Part shown: positions 10,834 through 18,802 of the stretch, piece by piece | Numbering within the stretch: position 1 is the stretch's first letter | How the letters are laid out: the number at the start of each line of letters is the position of its first letter | Assembly: GCA_028279505.1 (NCBI GenBank) | Contig: JANQNP010000089.1 | Location: forward strand, 1-51,010 | Direction of reading: 5' to 3' | Source: Dehalococcoidia bacterium | Lineage (GTDB): Bacteria > Chloroflexota > Dehalococcoidia > UBA2979 | DNA: 51,010 nucleotides | The notes under the pieces: generated by a model | What the model was told of the DNA's origin: nothing | The model's database searches: none | Seen by the model: only the letters and a program-made list of their open reading frames with translations | Position numbers and translations under genes: made by a program

Positions 10834-11901
10834 TCAGGGATCAAGCCGCCTGTCGAGCCGCACGATCCGCCCCTCACGCGCCGACTCATACACCGCGTGC
10901 GCAATCTCGAGCACCCGCCGCGCCGTACCGAGGTCCTGCCGCGGCTGCTCGCCGGCGAGCACCCCCTCGACAAACTCCGCCGCCGCCCCGTCAAAACTGA
11001 CGGCATAGTCCGAGGCCACATCGAACTCCTCGAGGCCCGCGCTCGTCCGCAACAACACCGGCGCCAGGTCGTTCGTCTCCGCCTGCCCCTGCGTCACCCA
11101 GATCGTCCCCAGCGGCCCGTGGACCTCGAACAGCTCGTCCACCGGCGTGTACCGCCCGCGGATCGTCAGCCCCGGCTGATGCGCGTAGTCGATGATCCCG
11201 AGGGCGCCCCGCTCGAACCGCAAGGTCGCCACGGCCGGCGTCTCGTGCACGAAGTCGTCCGTCGCCGTCACCATCGCCGACACCTCGGTCACCTCGCCGG
11301 CCCACAGCATCGCCGTCGCGTACTTGTGGCACGCATCGTCGAACATCACCCCACCGAGGTTCCGCTCCGGCTCCCGCCGCCACGCGGCCGCGTCGTCGTA
11401 GCGCACGATCGTCGGATCCGTGATGCCCCCGGCTCGGGTGGTGTTGATCCGCACCAGCGAGGGCGCCCCAATCGCCCCCGCCTCGATCAGCTCATGCGCC
11501 TTCACGATCGGCGGGTAGGTGGTGAAGTTCTCCGTCACTCGGAACGTCACCTCGTTCCGCGCCACCGCCGCCTCGATCGCGTCGACCTCTTCGAGCGTCA
11601 CCGCGATCGGCTTCTGACACGACACGTGTTTCCCCGCATCGAGGGCCGCGACGATCTGCTCCGCGTGCAGGAACGTCGGCGTCAGCAGCTCCACCGCGTC
11701 CACCTCGGGATCCGCGGTCAACTCCTCGAACTCCGTCGTGATCCGAGGCGAGATCCCAAACTCCGAGGCACGCGCCTCCGCCCGCTCCCGACGCGTGTCG
11801 CAGAGCGCCACCACTTCCGCACGAAGATGTTGGACGTACCCGCGCATGTTCTGCTGCGCGATGCTCCCGCAGCCCACGACCCCGAGCCGAACCCGGTCCA
11901 T
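10834..11901 (-). CDS. Gfo/Idh/MocA family oxidoreductase
   Basis: A 355-residue NAD(P)-dependent dehydrogenase. The N-terminal Rossmann motif GVVGCGSIAQQN (residues 7-18) is followed by the family motif around CQKPIAVTLEEVDAIE (usually EKP, here QKP) and a C-terminal alpha/beta sheet domain containing DDACHKYATAMLW, whose histidine is in the position of the catalytic acid/base. Relatives oxidise sugars, inositols or related polyols. No transporter or sugar-pathway gene is nearby, so the substrate is unknown. It is transcribed toward the shared terminator and starts at an ATG 32 bases from the msrA stop, so it could be in one unit with msrA. Confidence 0.9.
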   Translation of the reverse strand: MDRVRLGVVGCGSIAQQNMRGYVQHLRAEVVALCDTRRERAEARASEFGISPRITTEFEELTADPEVDAVELLTPTFLHAEQIVAALDAGKHVSCQKPIAVTLEEVDAIEAAVARNEVTFRVTENFTTYPPIVKAHELIEAGAIGAPSLVRINTTRAGGITDPTIVRYDDAAAWRREPERNLGGVMFDDACHKYATAMLWAGEVTEVSAMVTATDDFVHETPAVATLRFERGALGIIDYAHQPGLTIRGRYTPVDELFEVHGPLGTIWVTQGQAETNDLAPVLLRTSAGLEEFDVASDYAVSFDGAAAEFVEGVLAGEQPRQDLGTARRVLEIAHAVYESAREGRIVRLDRRLDP

Positions 11902-11932
11902 CCGTGGCCCCGCGTGACTTGAGAGGACTGAG

Positions 11933-12601
11933 CTAGTCGGCCGTGACGACCCCGACGGGGCAGCTCACACCGGTCCCACCGATCCCGCAGTACCCGTTCG
12001 GGTTCCAGTGCAGGTACTGCTGGTGGTACGGCTCCGCGTAGTAGAACTCCGGTGCCTCGCGTAGTTCCGTCGTGATCCCGCCGTACCCCGCGTCGCTCAG
12101 CACCGTCGCGTACATCTCCCGCGACGCCTCGAGCGCCACGCGCTGCTCCTCGGAGTTCCAGTAGGCGGCGGAGCGGTACTGCGTCCCGAAGTCGTTCCCC
12201 TGGCGCATCCCCTGCGTCGGGTCATGCCCCTCCCAGAACGCCTTCAGGATCGCCTCGTACGAGATCTTCGATGGGTCCCACACCACGAGGACCGCTTCCA
12301 TGTGCCCGGTCTTTCCCGAGCAGGCCTCCTCGTACGTCGGGTTCGGCGTGTACCCGCCCGAGTACCCCACCGCCGTCGTCCAGACCCCGTCGAGCTGCCA
12401 GAAGATGCGCTCCGCGCCCCAGAAGCAGCCCATCCCGAAGATCGCCGTCTCGAACCCCTCCGGGAACGGCGGCGTCAACGGGTTGCCGAGGACCAGGTGT
12501 TGCTCGGGGACGGGCATCGTCTCGGTGCGTCCGGGCAGCGCGTCCTGCGGGGCGACCATCTCGCCCTTGCTGCCCGCCATCGCCTCGAAGAATCGCATCA
12601 T
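11933..12601 (-). CDS. msrA: Peptide-methionine (S)-S-oxide reductase MsrA
   Basis: A 222-residue repair enzyme that reduces the S-diastereomer of methionine sulfoxide. The catalytic cysteine is C59 in GMGCFWG, with resolving cysteines C205 (GYCGIGG) and C214 (GVSCPVG), the same three-cysteine layout as the E. coli enzyme, including the N-terminal extension with the [12 protein letters not shown] segment. [13 protein letters not shown] and [11 protein letters not shown] are intact. Adjacent ATG codons at 12601 and 12598 are the likely starts; the upstream ribosome site is weak. It is divergent from the flavin-dependent oxidoreductase gene. Confidence 0.97.
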   Translation of the reverse strand: MMRFFEAMAGSKGEMVAPQDALPGRTETMPVPEQHLVLGNPLTPPFPEGFETAIFGMGCFWGAERIFWQLDGVWTTAVGYSGGYTPNPTYEEACSGKTGHMEAVLVVWDPSKISYEAILKAFWEGHDPTQGMRQGNDFGTQYRSAAYWNSEEQRVALEASREMYATVLSDAGYGGITTELREAPEFYYAEPYHQQYLHWNPNGYCGIGGTGVSCPVGVVTAD

Positions 12602-12782
12602 CGCTAGCACCCACCCGTCGCTCGTGCGTTCTATCACTAGCCTACGAGAACTTCATGCCATCCGTGGTCATGGTTTCGCAAGGTGTTCGACCCGGTCGAC
12701 GAGTGCGTTCGTTTCACACATCCCCTCGCCGGGGCCGCTAGCATCCGCCCGATCGCCAGCGGGCGATGGAAGCGAGGCACTG

Positions 12783-14033
12783 ATGAAGTTCGGCATCTTC
12801 TACGAACACCAGCTCCCGAAGCCGTGGACCGACGGCGCCGAACAGCGCCTCTTCGACGAGGCCCTCGACCAGGTCGAGCTCGCCGACCAGCTCGGCATCG
12901 ACTACGCCTGGGAGGTCGAGCACCACTTCCTCGAGGAGTACTCGCACTCCTCCGCCCCCGAGGTCTTCCTCGCCGCCGCCAGCCAGCGCACCCAACAGAT
13001 CCGCCTCGGCCACGGCATCATGCTCATGCCCAACGGCTACAACCACCCTGCCCGCGCAGCCGAGCGCATCGCCACCCTCGACCTCGTCTCACACGGCCGC
13101 GTCGAGTTCGGCACCGGCGAATCCGCCTCCCGCTCCGAGCTCGAGGGCTTCGACATTGACCCCGCCCTCCGCCGCGAGCAGTGGCGCGAGAACGTCGAGC
13201 AGATCACCAACATGCTCGCCATGGACCCGTACCCCGGCTACGAGGGCAAGCACTGGTCGATGCCTCCGAGGAACGTTGTCCCCAAGCCCGTCCAGCGCCC
13301 GCACCCGCCGCTCTGGGTCGCCTGCTCCAACCGCGACACCATCCACCTCGCCGCCCAGCTCGGCATCGGCGCGCTCACCTTCACCTTCGTCGACTACGAC
13401 GAGGCCAAGCACTGGGTCGACGACTACTACGACACCTTCAAGAACGAATGCGTCCCGATCGGACACGCCGTCAACCCGAACATCGCGCTTGTCACCGGCT
13501 TCTCCGTCCACCCCGACGAGCAAGAGGCGCTCGACCGCGGTATCGACGGACTGCGCTTCTTCCAGTTCGCCCTCGGCCACTTCTACCGCTCGGGCGCCCA
13601 CAAGCCCGGCCGCACCGACATCTGGCGGCAGTACGAGGCCAATCGCGACCAGATCATCGCCGGCGACGTCACCGGCAACATCACCGCCAGCCGAGGCGCC
13701 ATCGGCACGCCCGATCAGGTCCGCAACCACCTCCGCCGCTTCGCCGAGATCGGCGTCGACCAGACCGTCTTCATCCAGCAGGGCGGCAACAACCGCCACG
13801 AGCACATCACCGACTCACTCCGCCTCTTCGCCGACGAAGTCATGCCCGAGTTCCACGCCGAGGAAGCCGAACGCCAGCGCGCCAAGGCCGAGGAGCTCGC
13901 CCCCTACATCGAGGCCGCCTTCGCCCGGAAGCAGTACATGCGCCCACTCACCGACGACGAGATCGTCCCCTTCGAGGCCTACGGCAACACCGTCGCCGAG
14001 GAATCCCCCGCCCCCGCAGTCTCAGGCGACTAA
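12783..14033 (+). CDS. LLM class flavin-dependent oxidoreductase
   Basis: A 416-residue luciferase-like monooxygenase of TIM-barrel fold using FMN or F420. The N-terminus (MKFGIFYEHQLPKPW), EVEHHFLEEYSHSSAPEVFLAAASQRT, the loop RVEFGTGESASRSELEGF and GTPDQVRNHLRRFAEIGVDQ are family hallmarks. These enzymes oxidise or desulfonate diverse organics; the substrate here is unknown. The ATG at 12783 has GCGAGG upstream. A TAGCAT hexamer at 12739-12744 may be its -10. The upstream in-frame extension into msrA is not coding. Confidence 0.9.
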   Translation: MKFGIFYEHQLPKPWTDGAEQRLFDEALDQVELADQLGIDYAWEVEHHFLEEYSHSSAPEVFLAAASQRTQQIRLGHGIMLMPNGYNHPARAAERIATLDLVSHGRVEFGTGESASRSELEGFDIDPALRREQWRENVEQITNMLAMDPYPGYEGKHWSMPPRNVVPKPVQRPHPPLWVACSNRDTIHLAAQLGIGALTFTFVDYDEAKHWVDDYYDTFKNECVPIGHAVNPNIALVTGFSVHPDEQEALDRGIDGLRFFQFALGHFYRSGAHKPGRTDIWRQYEANRDQIIAGDVTGNITASRGAIGTPDQVRNHLRRFAEIGVDQTVFIQQGGNNRHEHITDSLRLFADEVMPEFHAEEAERQRAKAEELAPYIEAAFARKQYMRPLTDDEIVPFEAYGNTVAEESPAPAVSGD

Positions 14034-14191
14034 GTTCCTGTTCGGGGACTGCGATTCCCACGTGGAGGTGTCGCGGTAGCGTCGACCTTGGCATGCGCCG
14101 CCGCTAGGCGACCGCCGCGCAGAACGGCGTGCCGACGGTCTTCGGCGGCATCGTCGGCAGCTTCATCCGCTGACTCGGGTTCATCGGCTAC

Positions 14192-14779
14192 CTAGCCAAC
14201 GGGAACGGCGCAGCCTGGAGTTCGCGCAATAACTGCCACGATGGAGCGATCGGTGCGAGTAACTGCCGTTGCGTATTCCGTCTCAGCGAGGCTCACTCCG
14301 TCCCAGAGCCGATCCGCTGCGGCCTGGTAGTCAGCCTCGGTGTCGGCCGCAAGCCAACCGGACCGCGCACGTTCGATCGCCCGACTGAAAGCCTGATAGA
14401 AGGCCAGTGTGGCCTCCTGGTAGCTCCTCGCCGCGTCTGGCGGCTCGAGTTCACGAAGATCACTGATGGCGCGACTCAGCGCGTCATCAACAAGCTGGGC
14501 ATCCTCATCGAGCGACGAGATCCGCTGATCAAGTGGTAAACGATCGTCCTCGTCTCCGATGGAGGCGCCAGCCTCGTACACAGATCCGACGATGCTGCAG
14601 AACTCGGCCGTCCAGCCGCCGAGCTCCGGATCGTCTCCCCCCGCGCAGGCTACGAAGAGCATCAGGGCGAAGGCCTGAACCCGCGGAGTCCAGGGGCTTC
14701 TCCGAGTGGCCCGCGTGCCTGCTCGAAGCTCGACCGACGCCCCGATCGTCCAGCGAGAAGACCGGTTGATGTACCGCAA
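14192..14779 (-). CDS. Putative lipoprotein of unknown function
   Basis: An acidic, helical protein of up to 195 residues that I do not recognise. A basic stretch (GTRATRRSPWTPR) leads into a hydrophobic segment VQAFALMLFVACAGG with a lipobox-like cysteine, suggesting a lipoprotein anchored outside the membrane. The mature part is rich in Glu, Asp and Ala helices. The start is uncertain: the only good upstream initiator is the TTG at 14779 with GAGGAAGG before it. An overlapping frame (14529-14897) also looks protein-like upstream, so a frameshifted or decaying 5' end is possible. Sequence 14034-14191 shows no gene. Confidence 0.5.
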   Translation of the reverse strand: MRYINRSSRWTIGASVELRAGTRATRRSPWTPRVQAFALMLFVACAGGDDPELGGWTAEFCSIVGSVYEAGASIGDEDDRLPLDQRISSLDEDAQLVDDALSRAISDLRELEPPDAARSYQEATLAFYQAFSRAIERARSGWLAADTEADYQAAADRLWDGVSLAETEYATAVTRTDRSIVAVIARTPGCAVPVG

Positions 14780-14919
14780 CCGCGCGCCCGCCTTCCTCGA
14801 TCTGAGTGCTGCCGTCGGTCACTGTCACTTGCGCCTGGGCAAGCAAGCGCGGCTCTGGAGTCGGCCGCCCGGCACTCAGCCAGGTCTCACGACACATGTC
14901 GACCGCTGCGGCCGTCGCA

Positions 14920-15405
14920 TCAACCAGACCAGGTCAATGCTTCGCCCTCCTGGCCGCCGCTGGTCAGCACGATTCCCGGGAACACGCGGACGCGCCACGG
15001 GTCGAGGCGTAGCACACTGAACGCATCCGCGTCCGGCGCCGTCCACCCCGGAATGATCCGAGGGTCATACCCCAGCGGCTCCGGCGTACTCGAGAAGAAA
15101 TCCCACACCCGCTGTCGCGTCTCCAGATCGTGCTGCCAGGTCGCCACGCACTCCGCCGAGCACGTGTCCTGGTTCGTCGCCCAGTAACTCACCGACACAT
15201 TCGGTTGCCGCTCGAGGTGCGCCACCTTCACCGGCGTCGGCCCCGTCGCCACCCAGCCCACCAGCTGCTCGCCGTCCCACTCCCAGTACGGGTGCAGGAT
15301 CCGCGTCCGCGGCCGCCCCTGGCTGTCCACCGTCGCCACCGAGGCCCAGACAATCTGATGCGCCATCTCGACAAACGCCGGCGCCGTCTTCGCAAGCTCT
15401 GACAC
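14920..15405 (-). CDS. Pyridoxamine 5'-phosphate oxidase-like flavin-binding protein
   Basis: A 161-residue split-barrel protein of the PNPOx/FMN- or F420-binding superfamily. It has the typical strand pair ASVATVDSQGRPRTRILHPYWEWDGEQLVGWVATGPTPVK... in the order expected, followed by NVSVSYWATNQDTCSAECVATW, and a C-terminal strand with FSVLRLDPWRVRVFP. Such proteins are usually general stress or cofactor-dependent reductases. The GTG at 15405 has an AGGAGGAAG ribosome site; the longer frame to 15480 is not supported. Confidence 0.8.
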   Translation of the reverse strand: MSELAKTAPAFVEMAHQIVWASVATVDSQGRPRTRILHPYWEWDGEQLVGWVATGPTPVKVAHLERQPNVSVSYWATNQDTCSAECVATWQHDLETRQRVWDFFSSTPEPLGYDPRIIPGWTAPDADAFSVLRLDPWRVRVFPGIVLTSGGQEGEALTWSG

Positions 15406-15492
15406 GTGCTTCCTCCTCAGCCGCGAACCCGTTTCGGCCACCCAGCGTAGACGCGGCGAACAGTCTCCGGCGCACCCCACCAGCTCTAACAG

Positions 15493-15564
15493 GCGCGAAG
15501 CGTCAGAAAAGGGGTCGAAGACCCCCGCGAAGCGTCAGGAGGGGTCGAAGACCCTCGAAGACCC
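15493..15564 (-). repeat. Hairpin array / terminator with GAA triloops (copy 1)
   Basis: Starting directly after the stop codon of the VOC-family gene, this 72-base stretch contains GCGCGAAGCGTC twice (15493-15504 and, one base varied, 15526-15536) alternating with GGGGTC-GAA-GACCCC hairpins (15511-15525 and a second at 15541-15554). Read on the minus strand the second-encountered hairpin is followed by TTTTCT, so it should act as an intrinsic terminator for the VOC gene. The same modular string occurs at 23471-23536 and 44938-45000. Confidence 0.8.
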
Positions 15565-16092
15565 TTAGGAGGTGGCGGCGATCTCCGCGATCGCTCGCTG
15601 GACGTGCGCGTCCTCCAAGAACGGATCGCCCGCTTCCTCGCGGAACTGCGCCGCCCGCTTCAGCACGCGCGCCCGATCCACCCCGGTGGGCGGCTCCGTC
15701 GCCCAGGCCACCAGCAACACCAGCACCCCGTTCGGATCCTCGAGGAAGATCAGCCGCTCGTACCCGCGCCGGATCTCCTCGGACCCCTGGAGGCCCGCTT
15801 GCGACAGCGAGAAGAACGCCTGATCCATGAATGCCGCGCTCACCTGCAGCGTCACGTACTGCATCGAGCCCACGCCCAGCGACGCCTCGGCTAGCTTCAG
15901 GTTTGGATCCGTCGGCCCGATCAGCATCAGGTAGCTGTCGCCCCCCACATCGAGGAGCGCCTGCACCGACTCAGGATCGTCCCGGTTCGGCTCCATATAG
16001 AGGAGCGACGCCCCGAGCTTCCCGTAGAACTCGAGCGACTCCTCCACGTTCTTCACGATGATCGCCGGGTACCCGACGCCGCCCAGTTCCAT
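15565..16092 (-). CDS. VOC superfamily (glyoxalase/bleomycin-resistance fold) protein
   Basis: A 175-residue protein with two beta-alpha-beta-beta-beta modules (GYPAIIVKNVEESLEFYGKLGA in the first, MQYVTLQVSAAFMDQAFFSLSQ and ERLIFLEDPNGVLVLL in the second), typical of vicinal-oxygen-chelate metalloenzymes. A helical C-terminal extension of about 40 residues (DRARVLKRAAQFREEAGDPF) is not part of the core fold. The reaction cannot be predicted. The ATG has a GGGGCAGG upstream, and the stop codon abuts the hairpin array. Confidence 0.8.
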   Translation of the reverse strand: MELGGVGYPAIIVKNVEESLEFYGKLGASLLYMEPNRDDPESVQALLDVGGDSYLMLIGPTDPNLKLAEASLGVGSMQYVTLQVSAAFMDQAFFSLSQAGLQGSEEIRRGYERLIFLEDPNGVLVLLVAWATEPPTGVDRARVLKRAAQFREEAGDPFLEDAHVQRAIAEIAATS

Positions 16093-16200
16093 CGCCTGCC
16101 CCTCGCCGCGTCAGCCGGAGAATCATGTCGTTTGCCGCTCGGACACCCTATCGGGACGCCGGCTCAGACGCTCCCGCCGCCGCACTCGATCTGAGCGGCG

Positions 16201-17259
16201 TCAGGCCCCCGTCGAGATCGACAGCGCGTCCCGCAGGAACTCGGCCAGGTCGGCCTCGGCGCGCCTCGCTGCCTCGTCGTCACGCCCGTTGGTGTACCCG
16301 AAGCGGAGATCGCCGCTCGCGGCGGCGAGCACCTGCAGGCGCGCCGCGATCCTCTCCGCACGGGAGCCGGCCGGCTCCCCAATCGAGATCGGCTCGCCCC
16401 GATACAGCGGTCGCGCCGCTTCGTCATAGCTCGTGTGGCAACCCGCAACCCACGGGAACTCGGCGAAGAACGCGCGCTCGGTGAGCGCGTCCCAGCCATG
16501 CGCGACGCCGTCGTACCAGCGCACATCCACGCGCGAGCCGGCCCGCTCCAGCTGGGCGATCGTCGCTTCACACGCCGCTTGATCGTTGGACTCGTCGGCC
16601 GTCCCACGCGCCGTGAGCAGCGGACCCCCGTTGGTCCGGCGCGTCCCCAGGTCCTCGGTACACGGGCCGTAGAAATCCACGAACGCCGCGAAGCCAGGAT
16701 GCTCGGCCGCGTACGCGTGCCGGAATCGGTCGTCCATCGCGGTCCGCACGCAAGCTCCGCCGAGAGACAGGCCCATCAGCCCGATCCGTTCGCTGTCGAT
16801 CCGCGGATGCGAGTCGAGGAGGCGCAGCGCTCCGTACGCGTCGGCCACTATGTCGATCGGCGACGTCGCGAGCAGCGCCTGGGCGTACGGCATCTCCGCC
16901 GTGCGCCCCCGTGGTCCGTATGGGTCGACGAAGAACACCGCGATCCGCCGGTCGAGGAACCAGGCCTCCCACCGCTGCTGCCGATCGGTCTCGAGCACCC
17001 CGGCGCTGCCCGGCAGGAACACGATCGCCGGGGTCGGCTCCCGCTCGCCGCTGGGTAGCGAGAGCTCTCCAAGCACCGTCGTCGGGGTGTCCGTCGGGCT
17101 GGTGAGCACACTCCGCAGGTCGACCGGCGAGTACGACGAGTAATGGGTCCGCCCCGCGTCCGCGGATTCGAGCGTCAAGCTCGGCGATGGCATCTCGGGG
17201 AACGCCGGCACACCGCCTGCCAGCTCTGCTGCCAGCCGGAGCCGCTGTTGATCGGTCAT
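16201..17259 (-). CDS. Dienelactone-hydrolase-like alpha/beta hydrolase
   Basis: A 352-residue alpha/beta hydrolase. The nucleophile elbow is GLMGLSLGG with serine at about residue 165 (classical dienelactone hydrolases have cysteine), with downstream TADESND (acid) and GVAHGWD (histidine) completing the triad. An oxyanion-region strand FLPGSAG is present. The N-terminal ~70 residues are an extra region before the core. The substrate is unknown. The ATG at 17259 has GAGAGG upstream. A CIRCE-like operator lies 21-46 bases upstream of the start, so heat-shock (HrcA) control is possible. Confidence 0.85.
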   Translation of the reverse strand: MTDQQRLRLAAELAGGVPAFPEMPSPSLTLESADAGRTHYSSYSPVDLRSVLTSPTDTPTTVLGELSLPSGEREPTPAIVFLPGSAGVLETDRQQRWEAWFLDRRIAVFFVDPYGPRGRTAEMPYAQALLATSPIDIVADAYGALRLLDSHPRIDSERIGLMGLSLGGACVRTAMDDRFRHAYAAEHPGFAAFVDFYGPCTEDLGTRRTNGGPLLTARGTADESNDQAACEATIAQLERAGSRVDVRWYDGVAHGWDALTERAFFAEFPWVAGCHTSYDEAARPLYRGEPISIGEPAGSRAERIAARLQVLAAASGDLRFGYTNGRDDEAARRAEADLAEFLRDALSISTGA

Positions 17260-17280
17260 GGGGCCTCTCGGCAGGGAGTC

Positions 17281-17305
17281 TAGCACTCTCCTCGGAGAGT
17301 GCTAA
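17281..17305 (-). promoter_or_regulatory. CIRCE-like inverted repeat (candidate HrcA operator)
   Basis: The repeat is TAGCACTC (17281-17288), an 8-base spacer, then GAGTGCTAA (17297-17305). The HrcA operator CIRCE is TTAGCACTC-N9-GAGTGCTAA, so one half is perfect, the other lacks the outer T, and the spacer is one base short. The spacer extends the symmetry, giving an 11-bp perfect stem with a 2-base centre, so a hairpin function is an alternative. It lies 21 bases from the hydrolase start. Confidence 0.6.
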
Positions 17306-17544
17306 TTCCGCGCACGGCGTCGCCGGCCCACCCCTGGCTCCTGCGCCCCCACCGAGGGGTGAAGTCGCGATCCGCGTTCGTCGATGATCCCAGCAGATGG
17401 CCGGCACCGCCGTGCCATCGGCGGGCATCGAGGGCGCGTCCACTCGACAGAGTGCAGCCGTCCTCGCCAACAGTGGGCCGCGCGGGACAGCGGCCGAGGA
17501 CCGCGACGACCTTGGGTCGCCGCCACCGGCAAAGGACGCCGCCC

Positions 17545-18363
17545 ATGCCCGCATCGCGAATCGCCCTGCCCGTTCCTCCCGTCCGAGGCGCCCGCATCCG
17601 CCGAGGCCTAATCGCCGCCACGGCCGGCGCCCTCCTGCTCCTCGGCGCCGCCTGCACCGGCGGCACCTCCGAGGCGGATCCACCTGCCGAGGCCCCCGAC
17701 TCCGTCGCCAACGTCGACACCACGACGCCCGAGCGCCCTCAGCTCGTCGCCGGCGCTGTCTCCAGCGCCGCCGCCGTCGACAGCGCCCCCGCGCTCCCCG
17801 AGTGGGTCACCGCCCGCCTCGAGGCTCCCCCACCGCAGCTCGCGCTCACCTACCCCGCCGAGGGATCCACCGTCACCGAGTCCTACGTCATGTTCTCCGG
17901 CAAGGCCGAGCCAGGCTCCACCGTCGCCTCCGGCCCCTTCGAGACGAAGGCCGACGCGCACGGCCAGTGGAACATCGGCCTCGTCCTGAGCGCCGGACAG
18001 AACGTCGCCACCTTCTCCACGACTTCGACCGAAGGCGTCGAGACCAAGGAGTCCGTCACCGTCCACTTCAAGCCGAAGGACAGCCACAACAAGCACAAAT
18101 CGGGTGACGGCAGCTTCAACGCGTCACAGCACTACGGAAGCTGCGGCGACAAGCTCCCCTACGATGTCTTCAAAGGGAAGGCCGACCCCGGCACGACCGT
18201 GACGGTCAGCTCCGCCTACGGCGGTGGCACCACTACCGCGGGCGACGGCGGCTACTGGAAGCTGAAGGTCACCTTCGAGGCCGCTCCAGTCGGCGTCGAG
18301 TTCCCCGTCACCGTCTCGGACGGCTCGACCACCAAGACCTTTTCCTTCACCCGCACCGCCTAG
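17545..18363 (+). CDS. Secreted lipoprotein with two Ig-like repeats
   Basis: A 272-residue exported protein. The N-terminus has arginines then a hydrophobic run (GLIAATAGALLLLGAAC), with the cysteine near residue 39 as probable lipidation site. A Thr/Pro/Ala linker leads to two diverged copies of a beta-sandwich module: YVMFSGKAEPGSTV (first) and YDVFKGKADPGTTVTV (second), each followed by a GQW or GYW turn, like bacterial Ig-like (Big-type) domains of surface proteins. A His/Lys-rich hinge (KPKDSHNKHKSGDG) separates them. The ATG at 17545 has AAAGGA upstream. Function is unknown; a surface or adhesion role is inference. Confidence 0.8.
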   Translation: MPASRIALPVPPVRGARIRRGLIAATAGALLLLGAACTGGTSEADPPAEAPDSVANVDTTTPERPQLVAGAVSSAAAVDSAPALPEWVTARLEAPPPQLALTYPAEGSTVTESYVMFSGKAEPGSTVASGPFETKADAHGQWNIGLVLSAGQNVATFSTTSTEGVETKESVTVHFKPKDSHNKHKSGDGSFNASQHYGSCGDKLPYDVFKGKADPGTTVTVSSAYGGGTTTAGDGGYWKLKVTFEAAPVGVEFPVTVSDGSTTKTFSFTRTA

Positions 18364-18541
18364 CGGACAGACCCGCTCCGACGCCGGCCACTGCCGGATG
18401 CCGGCGGCGCATGGACGCGCCGCCGGTCAGCCACCGAGGCCACCCGACCGCCCCTGCTACTCCGCCGCCCCGACCGTCCGAGGTGACCTTCGGCCCTACG
18501 AGGCCCGCCACCCCGCCGCCTAGCCTCCACCCGGAGGCACC

Positions 18542-18793
18542 GTGATCGAATCCCTGCGTTCCCCGGCCGGCCGCGTCGCCATCGGCGTCGCCGCCTCCGC
18601 GATGATCGTCGCCCTCACCCTCCTCGTGAGCGCCAGCATGGTCGCCCTCGCCCCGCTCCTCCTGCTCCCCATCTGGACCGCCCTCTTCGCGGAAGACGCC
18701 CCCCAATCGAGGCCCGGCGCACTGAAGGCGTTCCTCGCCCTCGGCCTCGCCACCCTCATCGCCGCGCTCGTGGCGTTCTTCCTGACCAGGTAG
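18542..18793 (+). CDS. Small two-helix membrane protein
   Basis: An 83-residue hypothetical protein with two predicted transmembrane segments (about residues 11-46, probably one long or two short helices, and 62-80, LALGLATLIAALVAFFLTR). The GTG start has a GGAGG at 18533-18537. The stop lies 9 bases from the convergent lipoprotein gene stop. I do not recognise the family. Confidence 0.6.
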   Translation: MIESLRSPAGRVAIGVAASAMIVALTLLVSASMVALAPLLLLPIWTALFAEDAPQSRPGALKAFLALGLATLIAALVAFFLTR

Positions 18794-18802
18794 CTGCTCC
18801 GG

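Noticed and set aside
14120..14192. Plus-strand translation resembling VPTVFGGIVGSFIR, stop, LGFIGYLANG
   Set aside because: Looks like a piece of a small membrane protein broken by a stop, but too short and without start or ribosome site to call a pseudogene.
14529..14897. A 122-codon frame upstream of and overlapping the lipoprotein gene
   Set aside because: Its N-terminal half looks somewhat protein-like (VTVTDGSTQIEEGG), but the rest is Arg-rich shadow. It could be a decayed 5' part of the lipoprotein gene, which I cannot show.
16568..17683. A 371-codon minus-strand frame overlapping the hydrolase
   Set aside because: Arg/Gly/Pro-rich alternative frame; the hydrolase frame has a complete catalytic triad.
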